From Pardosa pseudoannulata (lineage: Eukaryota > Arthropoda > Arachnida > Araneae > Lycosidae), in the NCBI GenBank assembly GCA_032207245.1, contig CM063502.1:119452969-119516968 (forward strand): a stretch of 64,000 nt of DNA. The letters run 5' to 3'. A model generated the notes under the pieces. It had not been told where the DNA came from. It searched no databases and worked only from the letters and a program-made list of their open reading frames with translations. Shown piece by piece: positions 1-12,261 of the stretch (its first letter is position 1; every line of letters begins with the position of its first letter). The position numbers were made by a program, and so were the translations under genes.

Positions 1-1203
1 TGCTTTAAAGACTAGCTTTTGTTCTATTATATATTAGTTCGTTATCATAATTGAAATATCTGTTTCATTATTTATACAGTATTCTGAAATTGACCTTTCT
101 TAATCCCAGAATTAAGATTATGAAAAGACACGATAAATAAATGTTTCAAAACTATATACATAAATGTTTGAAATCTAATCAGTAACACACGAATGTCTGA
201 ATGGAATATTCATTTGCTATGTTGATGGAAATTCATAAGCAAATGAAAATTGTTATCACTACACAAAACACAATTCTATTTCGAAGAGGTAATCCTTTGT
301 TAACAATTTTCTATTCAATAAGCACTGACAAGGAGAAGCCTATATTTTGTACAAGAGGAAAATAATTATTCTTTTATCCAAATTGTCATATTTTAAGGAA
401 GTTTTCAAGTGAATATTTTTAAATTAGTATACAAATGCGTAGAAAATTGGACAAAATTAAAAAGATAATTAATACTGTTCAATTGTTAATCTGTTTTAAT
501 AATAAAACCTAGTTCCATCATGTTTCACACTTTTACCTTTTTTTTTATAACTACTGACTTCAAGAAATTTCCAAGATTTAATACGTGTTTATAAATTATT
601 TATTTAAAATTACATATACTACTTTTTTGTAGTTAGAAGTTTAAGATTTGATTCTTTGCACTTTTGAAAAATATCAATTTAGCACAACATTGGAGTAAAA
701 TCAAGTTTTTTTGTTTGGTGTTTTTCTAGAGTGCTTATTGACTGAACACTCTTATGGAAAATATGCTAACAAAAAATTTCTTTTCATAACACATAAAATC
801 TTGCACTTCTAAAATTAATTAAATTAAACGGTTTGAAAAAAATTAAAATGCTCTAAAAAAAGTTGAGATACAGTTACCTGGATAATATGAGAAGAATACA
901 GATTATTTATTCCATTATTGCTTAGAAATTCATTGTTATACTAAAAAAACATTTTTCAAGCAGAAATCTTAAAATTAAAAATTTTTCATAATTTTAAAAG
1001 AGACGAAAATATATGGTTCCTTAAGCGGACGTGATGGAAAATGTTTGCCTCTAAAATTCTTACAATGAACTTCCATAAAATTTTAATGAATGGTTTAATT
1101 TATTGTATTTTATTCTTAACTTTGTTATCAACTGCTTATTTATAAACTATTAATGCATGTATGTTCATTAAATATAATAATACGATAATAGAGAATATCG
1201 CAA
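1..1203. other. AT-rich stretch, nothing recognised
   Basis: No exon-like ORF, transposase remnant or repeat structure was seen on either strand. Confidence 0.5.
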
Positions 1204-1546
1204 CCAGGGCCGTAACCAGAAATTATTATCGGGGGGGGAGGGGAACCAAGGGAGAAAGACATCTTTATTTGTGAATTATACTTCAATTGATGTAAGGAAA
1301 AGCACTGCATTTTCAGAATACAATGCCGAAAATACAGTGTTGTATTTCCGGCCAGCGGCCTAGCAATACTTTTCTGGTCTCAGCGGTTTTTTTCTAAGAG
1401 AATAACTGTCCTTGTCCATTAACAGCTGGGCAGATAGCCTATAAACACACAAACGTGGGACATTGTCTATCAACAAAATGGTCTTTCAAAGTTTCGGGGG
1501 GGGACCTGCCCCCCAAATTCCCCCCCCCCTGACTACGGCCTTGATC
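1204..1546. mobile_element. G-rich foldback MITE
   Basis: The left end reads CCAGGGCCGTAACCAG and then a run of G. The right end, on the other strand, reads ATCAAGGCCGTAGTCAGG and then a run of G. The inverted ends with poly-G just inside are typical of short non-autonomous DNA elements. There is no coding capacity, and the superfamily is not assigned. Confidence 0.55.
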
Positions 1547-3500
1547 GCAACTATTTTCTTTTTACCCGCTTTGCTTCAAAATTTTATTAATGACTTAATA
1601 ACTGAGGTTCGACAAATAACGATACTGCTTTTTAATACCAGAGATCAGCTTTCTTTATGGTATGTTCGACTTAGGACAAACCGATAGAGTCAGTTGCATG
1701 AGGTTTACATGCTATCCGTTTGTGTAGCTTACAGGGGGGCTTTTGCCCATACTAAACCTAAAGTGGAGCAAACCTTCACCCGAAGCAGATATAATGTCCA
1801 TCCATGACCCCTATGGTTTATATGCAACATTGACAAGGATAACAAAGGGTTCAACGCTATTGAAAATAAAACTGTAACAAAACTGTAACAATACTGTAAC
1901 AAAACTTCTCACAGCAATATATGCTGTAACTACCTCATCTCTAATTTCTAACTTCTCCTTCCCCTTTCTTAGTATTCATATAGGTACATTATGGTAGGCT
2001 AAGCAGAAAAATAATGAGAAAAATCTGTAGAAAGTATGATATGGTAATACGGTATATTAACATTTTGAAGTTCATATATACTGAGAAATTTTCATGATGG
2101 AAACTTTATCTCTGTAAGTAAACTACTCATGTTAAGTAATCAAAATTTATGAAAACCGTTTTCTACAATAATTAAGTTTTTTTCTACTCTAAACATTTTT
2201 ATTATTTTTTATGAAGGGAATTTCCAGTAATTTTTGAAGACATTGAAGAGACTTCCGGCGTTTTGCTGGTTTTGTTCAAACGTAACACAAGTATGATGTT
2301 TCCTACCTAAAATAGATCTCCAGAGAGGCAACATCTACTTCTAAACATGAATGTGGGTCCATTTAATGCACTGCAAAGTACGGTTAAAAGATCCACAATC
2401 TTAGCTCTTCCTGGTATAACGAAGTAATGTATATTATATATGTATTAAAAAATTCCTTTGGTTTGTGCTTACTCACTTTAGAAAAAAAATAGTGCAAGGT
2501 AAATAACTTGAATATTAAATCCTGAGTATTAATCAACTTAATAATTTGCTCATGAATATTTTCTCAGATAGGGTAACAATTTAACTAGTTTTAAAAGGAA
2601 GTGGGAACCTTTAAGTAGAATACTTGAGAATAAAAGCCAATTTCCTCACAAAAAGGAAGCATTTCCTGGTTATATTATTAAGGAAACATTTCATTAACTA
2701 CAAATGCACAGTACATATATTTAGCAAAGCTTTCCCCTTTATTGATCCTGCATTGAAATTAATCTAGAGGAAGACATTTGACCTATAGCAAACAATAGCT
2801 TTAGCAAGCATAATGACGAGTTGAAAGATATGTACTTGACATATGTGGAGAGAGTCAAGATTTAAGTACGGAACTATTTTGACAGCAGTTATTTATTAGT
2901 GTGAGGGAGCTTTAAGAGGGTACTGTAGAAGGAAGGGTTTGGAGGAGAAAATTTTAACTCTTTGTTGCTCAGTTAATTAACCCTCAAACATTGTGTTTAC
3001 CGTTTTCTTTGAAATATTGGATAAAATTTACTTTGTATATATATAATATGGTTTATCTCACCGATAAGTTAATGCAGCTGTACGATATTCGAATTAATGA
3101 TATACTAGGAAGAAAACTGTTGAGGAAGTTCTGTTGAAAATATAATATAGAAATACAGAATGATATTTTTCAGGTCATAATTCTCTAGAACTTTCACAGG
3201 GAAAAACTTATATAATTTATAAAAATTAATAACTCCTGTTAGAATTTACAAAAACCCTTTTCTAGAATACTTAATTTTCTAGTCTATAAGCATATCTATC
3301 CATATGAATGGAGCTTTCAATGTAATACATTTAAAACATCTTATGACTATCGAATGAAAATTGGATTCAATGTTTATTAGATAATCTTTTAAATTCTTAC
3401 ATTATACAAATAAGTGGATTATTAGTATAACATGTATGACAAGTTTTATGTGAATCCAGTACTTCAAGAAATATAGGAGGAACATTTATCCTCCATGAAA
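1547..3500. other. Unassigned, AT-rich; three short ACTGTAAC repeats near 1871-1905
   Basis: Only a small tandem of ACTGTAACAAA-like units was seen. No gene or known element is supported. Confidence 0.4.
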
Positions 3501-3534
3501 TTATCGTCTAATGATGTGGCTCTCAAACCAGGTG

Positions 3535-3820
3535 CTGGGAGCATATGCCAGGGGTTCTACTGCAAAAATTAAAATGTGGGACTAAAAATTATGAAATTTT
3601 TGGTATTAAAATACTTAAATGTTAAATTTTAAGTTTCCTCTCATCATAACAGTTGAAATACGCTGAGAACTTGCTTTGTATTAATCTCGAGGTGGGATCT
3701 CGAGATTAATACAAGGCAAAATGGGGACAAATCCTCTATCTCTGAAGTTCTCAAACTGGATGTCATGGCATCCTGGGGTGCCACGAGCGTATGCCAGAAG
3801 TGCCAAGACAAAAAATGCTT
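3535..3820. repeat. Two diverged copies of a TCTCAAAC...TATGCCAG motif around a palindrome
   Basis: Direct copies at about 3521-3570 and 3750-3810 share TCTCAAAC, GGTG, GGGTGCC and TATGCCAG blocks. The TTCTCAAACTGG start recalls hAT-type terminal sequences, but no transposase is present. A 49-bp palindrome (3671-3719) lies between them. Confidence 0.4.
3671..3719. repeat. Palindrome, 21-bp arms, 7-bp spacer
   Basis: Left arm 3671-3691 and right arm 3699-3719 are inverted copies with one mismatch, centred on CTCGAG...CTCGAG. Confidence 0.85.
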
Positions 3821-3904
3821 GATAACGTTGATCTAATGAACTATAGGATGCATATATTATTGGTTTAACATAATATTTATACTCTATAGCTAATTACTTA
3901 TGTT

Positions 3905-4725
3905 AATTAAGATGCATATACCTCAGTACTAGATTAAATGTTAAACATCAAGCACTTCATTCTCCTTCATTGGTGTTCAACTCGGTGTAAGTAAAAGGTA
4001 TCATTTTTGTTTGTGTAGTACTAAATTATTTGAAAATTATTTAAAATGGGCATTTATCAATTAACAAATAATAAATTGAAGAAATGTAACATAATAAGGA
4101 AATAGATGAAATAGTATGTATTAAATAAATGCATTGATCTCTCGTCTAGATTCCCTAGCATATACCAGTTGCATATACCTCAGTACTAGATTAAATAGAA
4201 GAAATAGTATGTATTAGATATACGCATTGATCTCTCGTCTAGATTGAAATACTAATTTCTTATATGTAATATGCGGGTATTAATTAACATCGGGGAAGAA
4301 ATATAACACCAATTACTTCATTGTCTTTCATTGGTTTCAACTCGGTGTAAGTAAAAGGTATCATTTTTGTTTGTGTAGTACTATAAAAAAATTTCTGTAT
4401 AGACTAGGGCTATTTTTCTTATTTATCTTCATTTTTAAAACCTCAATTGCATTTTTGTAAGAGTCAACGAGTTTTGAAATGTCTCCGATTTTTAAAAATT
4501 CTTTAACTGTTAAAAATAACATGAACATGTACAAAAACATTTATTTAAAAAGTATTTAAAATGGGCATGCATCAATTAACAACTAATAAATTGAAGAAAT
4601 GTAACATAATAAGGAAATAGAAGAAATAGTATGTAATAGATATACCCATTGATCTCTCGTCTAGATTGAAATACTAATTTCTTATATGTAATGTGCGGGT
4701 ATTAATTAACATCAGGGAAGGCAAT
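3905..4725. repeat. Duplicated block, period about 360-420 bp
   Basis: The segment with AACTCGGTGTAAGTAAAAGG occurs at about 3979 and 4339. ATTGATCTCTCGTCTAGATT recurs near 4134, 4228 and 4648. ATGCATATACCTCAGTACTA recurs near 3911 and 4171. This is a rearranged local tandem duplication without coding content. Confidence 0.75.
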
Positions 4726-5190
4726 GCATTTTAAAAACACTATCATAGACTATGAATTTCATTCACGAAAAGACAGTTATGCACCAATAAAAATGTAATT
4801 TCCTCAGAAATAGTTTTTAAGATTTAAGTACTGTTTTATTTACCCTTAGAAAATTAACTAGAATTTCCCTTTTAACAACTCGATTTTTTTACCTTTGAAT
4901 CGTCAGTTACTTTTAAAAGACTTTCATTTTTTTCACAATTAGAATGATTGATGGCCCATGAGTCACTTGACTCTAATTGTAAAAGACATTTCGGGTACTA
5001 CTGTAAGTTTTCAAAAGTAAATAACAAATATTTTTAAAAGTATTCAGGCTAACCTTTAAGATTTTTTCTCTCACATTAACATCTTGAGAGCACCAGCAGT
5101 GTGTACATGAAAATATTTTAATGCGAATGGTTTAACAGATTAAAATTTTGGAGAAAAATATATAGAACCAAGATCAAAAATTTAATAACC

Positions 5191-5196
5191 TTTATT
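5191..5196 (-). promoter_or_regulatory. LRR-1 polyadenylation signal
   Basis: AATAAA lies on the minus strand 38 bp past the LRR-1 stop codon. The same hexamer is found 40 bp past the stop in LRR-2, so a very short 3'UTR is likely. Confidence 0.6.
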
Positions 5197-5234
5197 TTCG
5201 TTCAATGCGTCAATTTAGAAAAAACTTTCATCTG

Positions 5235-5374
5235 TTAATGAAAATCAGATGGCATGAGAATGCGTAAATCTTTGTTTTTAAGTTTTGTCGGGTAATGACA
5301 AGTACCAGAAAATGTTTGCGGTAACCGTTTCTTGGATATCCACTTCAGTTCTCTGTCACAACGAATCGGATTTC
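5235..5374 (-). CDS. LRR-1 coding exon 3 (C-terminal cap and stop)
   Basis: The acceptor TTATTTTTTTCCAG is followed by GNPIRCDRELKWISKK, a typical end of an LRR domain, then a GTC cysteine, and stop TAA at 5237-5235. Phase 1 joins correctly to exon 2 and forms the Gly codon. The length is 140 bp, as in both paralogues. Confidence 0.87.
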
Positions 5375-6278
5375 CTGGAAAAAAATAAGTCAAGATTCAT
5401 AAGGTTGTTTTTTACTATGTGCAGTAAGATATCTTAATGAAGTAATATATATATAACTTAAAAAATTTTATTCAACTTTGAATTTTTCAAATTTCAGTTC
5501 AGTCTTCTGAATATCGTGAAAATAACAAAAATATGTGTTTAGCCAAAAACTGTTTCTTTGCTTCGTGAGTCTCGTTTCTAAAACTGGATAATAGATGTCA
5601 AAACGAAAATATTAAAGTCGAGTTCTTCAAACATCAAAAGACATTAAACTATTTCCAATATAATATATTTTGAATTTCCGTAGCTTATACTATTGACTTT
5701 TATAGTAAACATATAAAACAAAAAAAAATATCTGGTGGGTGAATTTTAACTTGTATGATTTCATTATTTTATATAGATGGATATACGTATTTTTTCCAGA
5801 TATACCGGGTGGCCATAATTAAACTGACATTGCTCACAGTGTTCTGTAGCGCGATCTATTTTCGAGAATGACACCACATTTTGTAGGAAGATTAAACAAG
5901 ACGGGGGACGAAGGATTCCGCGAAAAAACAAATTAGTTCCAAAAGTCACCGCTAGGGGAATATTTGGAGCTGTTTTATAGAAAATGGAGTGTTAACAAAT
6001 GCAAATTAATATGGAATAAAATTACCTTTTATTATGCACATTTTCTAATTTAGTGCAAGTGCAATATGGTAGTACTTTTAAAAAAGCGTAAAATCTACAT
6101 AAACACCGATAAAGTCTCGTGATCTGCAATATCACGTACGCTGAGCAGAAGAAGAAGTTCTTTATTCAAATTTCACGTTACATCAATTGGCACAATTAAG
6201 AAATTAAGTTCCGTATTGGAACTTTTTTTATTTTTTTTTTTTATTTTTTATTTTTATTTATTTATTTATTTATTTATT

Positions 6279-6309
<31 letters not shown>

Positions 6310-9214
6310 TTTTTTATTTTTTGCGAAATTCTTAGTCCGCCATCTTGTTTAATCATCCCACAAAACGTGGCGTCATTCTCGCAAATAGATCGCGCTACAA
6401 AACACTGTGAGCACTTTCAGTTTAATTATGGCTACCCGGTATATAAGCAAGATTTAGACTTTTAAAAGCATGCCATTTAATATTTTAAATAACTAATTTC
6501 TCTTTTTTATCTATAATTTCTATTGAAATGGTTGTGAGGAGAATGATTACCATAAACAGAAGTAAATAAGGTAATTAATAAATAAAATCTTAGAGTCAGG
6601 AACAATAATGTGGTAAATTTACAGAATTTATCAAACATTTCCTTTATTTAAAGAATTCTCTATCTATATAAAATAATAAGGGTTCTAATGATGAAAATAA
6701 AACTAACCACTCATAAAAAAATTTAAACAATTCTATATCGTAAAAGAAAAATTAAATGCAAGTAAAAAGTCCCCAGTTGATCTTTTACACTGATATAGTG
6801 TGATCTCAATATCTGACGAAAACTTTAAAAAATTTTGCTTTCCATAACATGAGAAAGAATAATTGTAGAGTTCATGATAAGAAAAACTTTCAAAATAGCA
6901 TTGTTTTCTTTATTCAAATTTTTAAAAAATTATAAAATTTGATAAATACTTCTATTTCCGAAAATAAAAAGGGTTTAAACTTACTTCTGAAAGCTCTAGT
7001 CAAAAAATATAAAAAATTAACTTTGAACATGGTGTATTCAATAATATGTATAATTAAAAAGATTTTCAAATCTGGTTGTAATATAAAAATTGTAATCAAA
7101 ACCTATACACGTAAATCTATCAAAAATTAACCAACTGCTGATAGAAAGTTTTTTTTTGAATTAATATTTTTTATACTTTAAATGTAATACTATCAATAAG
7201 ATTAATATTTTATTTGAGAAGTGTTTTAGTTCACTAAATCAGATTAGACATATTTGATGCAAGTGAAGTTAATTTTCTAAATTACTAATTAATTTCTGAA
7301 AAAATTAGTATTAGTAAGTCAATTAGTGGTAATAACAATAATAACTTGTTCTTAATATTCCTCCTCTTAAACTCAATTGGTAAACAAAACTGTATTTATT
7401 GTATTTTATTTATATATATTTATAGTGAAATAAAATTTTTTTAATAATTACAGTATAAAGTATTAAACATGAAATATCTATATAAGATCTCTAACTTTTC
7501 TATTACTTACACGTAGATTGAATTTGTGAGATCATGATATATGACAAATACTTTGAAAGTTATTTATTTTGCTTTCTGTATCACAAAATATAATAATTTT
7601 AGCATTTATGGTAAAATAAATTTCCAAAGTATGATTGCTTGTTTTATACAACTTACAAAAAAATTTTAACTAAAAAAAATCCCAAAATTTTATGCATACT
7701 TTCACGAATGAATTACATTTGAAAAAAATATTTTTAAACTCTTGTTGATTGCCCCAATATAGAAAATCAAAATAAATTTTGAATTTAATACAATTAATAT
7801 TAAAAATAGTACTAGCCTATCTTAAGGTGAAACACCAGACCTGATGACTGTATAGTTAATTACAAAGATTTTAAACCTCATTCTAATGATGAAGTTTACC
7901 TAAATATATATGCAAAATATATTTACTCAAATACTCAACGGAAATTTATCTTACTATATTTATTCATTTATAATACATTAGAGTAAATAAGGTTAATCGT
8001 TGTATTTAGGAGGAGTTCTAGTGTATTGAATCAGATTATACTTTCTGTTAATTCAAGTCAATATGTTTCATTTCTAAATTAGGAGTAATAACATTAATTT
8101 GTTTTCTAAAACTCATCTTATTAAGCATAATTGATGTATTGAGTTTTATTTAAGGTGAAAATCAGAACTGATGTCTGTATAATTAATTATAAGGATTTCT
8201 AAATCTCATTCTAATGATGAAGTTTACCTAAATAAATATGCAAAATATATTTACTCAAATACTCAACGGAAATTTATCTTGTTATAATTATTCATTTATA
8301 GTAACATTAGAGTAAATAAGGTTAATCGTTGCATTTAAAAGGAGTTCTAGTTTATTGAATCAAATTACACTTTCTGTTGATGCAAGTCAAGATGTTTCAT
8401 TTCTAAATTAGGAGTAATAACAATAATTTGTTTTCTAAAACTCATCTTATTAAATGTAATTGTTATATTGAGTTTTATGTAACGGGAGACGAATTTGCTT
8501 TATTCTAAATAAAATCCATGCATATATTTGCAAAGTTTTTCAAATGTTTATGGGTATATAAAAACAAGGATAGTTTATGGTAAGACAGCTGGAAGCATAC
8601 TTTTATAGAGACAGATTCTATGGGATTCTGCCGTTTGAGGGCAAAAACGTAAATATGTTACTAAAGTAAATATTTCTGGACTTTACTCCAAAAATATTAG
8701 GAAAAGTTATACATAAGTAACATTTTTCTCTTTACCTTAACTTTTATTTGAAGTTACATAAATAATTATATCAATATCTTATATGTGGGATATACTTTTT
8801 CTCATATATATATCGTAAAATTACACTCAACTATACGCTTTTATAAAGCGTTCATTTTTGAAGATAGAATAACATGCCGCGTACACACTTAACTTAAAAT
8901 ATGATTAACATGAATTAACATAAGTGAAACTCTTACAAGTATATAAATTGCGAGAGACTAATCAGTGCCTTTTATATGGCTAAACAAGAGCACTCTTTAT
9001 AGCTCTTAGATGAACATAGTGCGTACATACATATATATGTGCGTGCGTGTGTGTGCATTACTGAAAAACAAAATAGTCTTATAACACTGTGATTCCGGAA
9101 AATCATTTGTTTTCTGAGTTGAATTAATTCTAAAAATTTGTTTTATTTCATATATTTTGTATTTTCACTTTTTTTTTGTTTTATTTTCATTTATATGTTC
9201 TTTGAAATTCACGT

Positions 9215-9267
<53 letters not shown>

Positions 9268-12157
9268 TTTAACCAAACAAATTTACTTCTAGCTATATTC
9301 TAAAATAAATTTCTAGCGATTCTAACCCTAAAATTACAATTTTTGTCCTTTGTTTTTCCTTTAATTGTAGAAATATTTGACGACTTTGAGAACACGAAAT
9401 TATACTTAGCTCAACTATTCTTATATAACTCCTTTATGTAACGACTAACCATGGCAGCAGTGAGATTCGAATCCCCGAACTTAGAATAGTGCCCTACCCC
9501 TTCGACAGAGAGAGTTATGAATAAGCAGAAATTTATTAGCAAGAAGATGATTTGTTTTTGAGCGCTATTGTCTATTAAAAAGACTAAAGGACTAAAGAAC
9601 AAGGGAGACTAATGTTTAAAGGCCATTTCGAACAGATACGAGCATTCATGTCAGTAGTGGGATTCGAACTGCCGAATTTCTGTGTCTAAGAGCAGTGCAT
9701 CACCCATTCTGTCATTGCTTGGCTCTTAGAAGTGCAAAACTAGTTACTTTTATTCCTTTTAAATATATATTCTTAGCGGAGATGTTTTTAATTGTAAATA
9801 AATCTGAGACTAGACAAATGTATATTTCTACCAATCACGTAAGATTAGACAACCACTTAGGAAGAAATGTCCTTGTTCTCATTACGAATTATGAATGATA
9901 GTTCATTAAATTCTCCATCAATACATATCTGAATAAAATATCAAAGCACATTTTAAAAAATTACTTACCATCTAAGTATACTCGAGACAAACTTTCAATC
10001 GTGGAAGACCAGGCAGATTCACTAAGGGTTTTTAGAAGATTTTTTTGTAAGTCTACGCTTTTAAGACTTGGCATACCTTCAAATATGTCATCTGGTAAAT
10101 CTTCCAGTTTGTTGTTACTGCAGACAGAAAAAATATTTTTAAAATCGTTAGAGTTGTATTAGAAAAGAAAATACTGGGAATAGATCCAAGTTTGAAGTAA
10201 TATAACTACTCTGCTTATGGGAAAAGATTAATTCTACTTTTCTACAACATATCCGGATCTTAGAGGTAAAAGATTTTAAGTATTTTTTGTAGATATATCA
10301 TTGAAGACTCAGGAAATTGTGTATTTACATGTTATTTTACTTTGATACTGCGTAGTTAAATGATAATGCTTATACCAGAGACATTTGAGCTATTGATTTT
10401 ACTTCCAAACTATAATTTTATTCAGACTTCAGGTCTTTAAACTTGGATGGACATCCAAGGGCATCGAACAATGGACATCGAACAAAAAAGTACATTGAGA
10501 TATTTTTTAGAAATCTTTATTTTGCGTATAACTTTCTGTAATAAAAAAGTGAACAAAAGTGAAAAATGTTTATGCGGATATCTTAAGAATAATATAAAAT
10601 TAAAATATACACAATATGCTGGGAATTGATGAAGCATTTTAACTCATATATATGTAACCGTTAAAAGTTATTCTTCACTAATCACACAAAGTTTATAGCC
10701 CATATATTTTAGGGTTTACATATCAACGTAATTTTAATGCTGTCATGTCACGGAATACAACTCGCTAAGACTCTAAGATCAATGAAAATACTTAATAAAC
10801 ATTCTTTATTTTCATCTTGAAGCCGAAGAACTGACCGATACGTCTCACACAAACGAAACACAAACATACATTGATATTTATATGAATACGAGTTTTACCT
10901 TTAAATTAATATTACTTGATAAATATTACAGGATCTTAGAATATGCATGACTTGGAATCGAGTTGACTCCAACAGGCGTTCTAATTTTAATATGAAAATT
11001 GAAAATCATCAGAAATAAGGAAACTTTAGAAAATCTTATATAAGTTTAGAAATGTTAATTAAAATAAGAATTATCATACATATAGCTAATTATTATTATT
11101 TTTTGAAATAAAACAGGTAGTAACTCTTCGAAGAAGATATCCTAACTTTTGATTCAGCTTCTCCTTGATAGATCGATACTACACAGTTAACCTAGTTAGA
11201 CATACATTCTCAGAATATACTTTCCAAATTATAATAATTCTTACATTTCAGCATACTAATAAATGTTTTGAATTTCAAAACTCGTATAAAATAGTTTGAA
11301 AATTGTGTTTTAATGTACAGTAAAACTTTTTGCTACTGCCGTAACTTATTATAGTTGAAGTATTCGAAGAATCAAGTTTCTTTTTAAAAATTAGAAAACA
11401 AGGGAAGAATTTTACGAGTTTTAAACTATGCTATTTCGACATTATTCAAAAAAATAATAATATATATATATATTTCTCCAACTTACGATAAAGTAATAGT
11501 ACGCAGATTCTCTGCTGGATTGGGAAACATACTTCTTGAAAGTGAAGAAATTTCATTGTCATTAAGAAAGAGAGTTGCTAAGTTGTCAATTTTTCTAAAC
11601 ACTTTATCTTCTAATCGCTTAATACCACATTCAGAAAAAGTGAGGGACCTTAAACTGGGACCAGTACTGCTCAGCCAATCATTTTTCAATACATCTATAA
11701 TATTCCTATCGAAAGCTACATCCCTTAGAGATTCTAGATGACTAAAGCCCCATTGGTTCATGGGATTTTCTGCATCAAAGCATGACAAAAACGTAAGCCT
11801 TGCTAAAGAATTCTCTTGTCCAACAAACTGAGGAGATGACATTGAAAATGTCGAATTTGTAAAAATTATTTGTGATATATGGGGACCTTTAAAAGCATCA
11901 GTATTAATTGATTTCATGTAGTTTTTGTAAAAAGAAACTTTGTAAATCTTATAATTTTTCAACGTGTTGAGAGCTTGGTGTATCTGTTGGGATTCATTGA
12001 GGTGATTGCAATGCAGGACAACAGGACCATCATCATCGTCACAGTAGCATGGATAACTTTCTTCAGCATAAGGACATTCTTCAACAAAAGAGTAAACTTG
12101 ACCAAAAATGTATAGTAAAATAACAAGATGCGACGTGCGCTGAATTAATTTCTTCAT
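5235..12157 (-). CDS. LRR-1: secreted leucine-rich-repeat protein, 3 coding exons
   Basis: The coding exons, in transcript order, are 12157-11487, 10117-9969 and 5374-5235 (671+149+140 bp), giving 319 residues. Residues 1-23 look like a signal peptide. Cys28, 37, 39 and 50 form an LRR N-terminal cap (CPYAEESYPCYC). About six LRRs of 24-26 residues follow, and a short C-terminal cap (GNPIRCDRELKWI, then GTC) ends the protein. Sequons lie at N54 and N101. No membrane segment is seen after the signal, so secretion is inferred. Splice sites are GTAAGT donors and pyrimidine-rich CAG acceptors, with intron phases 2 and 1. The start is the only in-frame Met of the exon; a TTTTTCAG acceptor lies just upstream, so a noncoding first exon is likely (possible donor GTCAGT at 12260). 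The family resembles arthropod proteins annotated as the non-catalytic subunit of Oplophorus luciferase. Its role in non-luminous animals is unknown, and no enzyme activity is implied. Confidence 0.85.
5800..6444. mobile_element. MITE with about 125-bp terminal inverted repeats
   Basis: The left end ATATACCGGGTGGCCATAAT is matched on the other strand by ATATACCGGGTAGCCATAAT at the right end. Similarity continues for about 125 bp (blocks GCGATCTATTT, GAGAATGAC, GATTAAACAAGA). The centre is AT-rich with an (ATTT)n tract and no transposase. It is inserted in LRR-1 intron 2, apparently at a TA or TATA target. The superfamily is not assigned. Confidence 0.8.
6222..6321. repeat. (ATTT)n microsatellite
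   Basis: About 100 bp of TTTA/ATTT units lie inside the MITE core. Confidence 0.9.
7822..8482. repeat. Two-unit tandem duplication, about 330 bp each
   Basis: The blocks CTCATTCTAATGATGAAG, ACTCAAATACTCAACGGAAA and AGGTTAATCGTTG occur in the same order in both units (units start near 7822 and 8152). It is noncoding and lies within LRR-1 intron 2. Traces of a third, more diverged unit may lie at 7220-7380. Confidence 0.85.
9217..9262. repeat. (AT)n microsatellite
   Basis: About 46 bp of perfect AT repeat in LRR-1 intron 2. Confidence 0.9.
9435..9505 (-). mobile_element. tRNA-derived SINE fragment
   Basis: The minus strand contains a GGGGATTCGAATCTCAC-like T-arm/B-box and CATGG downstream, as in the SINE at 20194. 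Confidence 0.55.
9620..9730 (-). mobile_element. tRNA-derived SINE fragment
   Basis: The minus strand reads CGGCAGTTCGAATCCCACTA, then ACATGAATGCTCGTATCTGT, matching the tRNA-like head and body start of the 20194 SINE. Confidence 0.65.
9969..10117 (-). CDS. LRR-1 coding exon 2 (two LRRs)
   Basis: The acceptor TTTTTTCTGTCTGCAG ends at 10118 and the donor GTAAGT starts at 9968. The 149 bp continue the frame as SNNKLEDLPDDIF and then two LRR units. The exon is too short for a start-to-stop ORF and is found only by splice sites and LRR pattern. Its length is identical to the matching exons of LRR-2 and LRR-3. Confidence 0.87.
10650..10870. repeat. Interspersed repeat B, copy 1
   Basis: It is colinear with 41930-42140: shared blocks include TATAGCCCATAT, CAACGTAA, GTCATGT, CTTAATAAA and TTCATCTT. 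The family is unclassified. An AATAAA-like site inside would fit an LTR, but this is a guess. It lies in LRR-1 intron 1. Confidence 0.5.
11487..12157 (-). CDS. LRR-1 coding exon 1
   Basis: This exon encodes residues 1-223 plus two bases of the next codon: signal peptide, N-terminal cap and the first LRRs. The donor GTAAGT begins at 11486. The open frame stops four bases beyond the exon end, as expected if translation crosses into another exon. Confidence 0.88.
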
Positions 12158-12164
12158 CCTTAGC

Positions 12165-12261
12165 CTGAAAAATTCACAAAAATTAGAGTTAAAAAGAAGT
12201 GAATTTAATTATTTTACACATTTTGAATTTCAAAATAATTGAATGATACTTAATACTGACC
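12165..12261 (-). other. Possible 5'UTR intron of LRR-1
   Basis: The acceptor TTTTTCAG lies 6-7 bp upstream of the LRR-1 start codon. A GTCAGT candidate donor begins at 12260, after GGAGGAAG, which would give an intron of about 95 bp. Only the acceptor is well supported, because the paralogues have one at the same place. Confidence 0.4.

Noticed and set aside
1463..1687. 74-codon ORF with hydrophobic centre
   Set aside because: It overlaps the poly-G/poly-C end of the foldback element and has no gene context.
6914..7130. Overlapping ORFs on both strands
   Set aside because: Lys/Asn/Ile-rich translation of AT-rich intron DNA without any family pattern.
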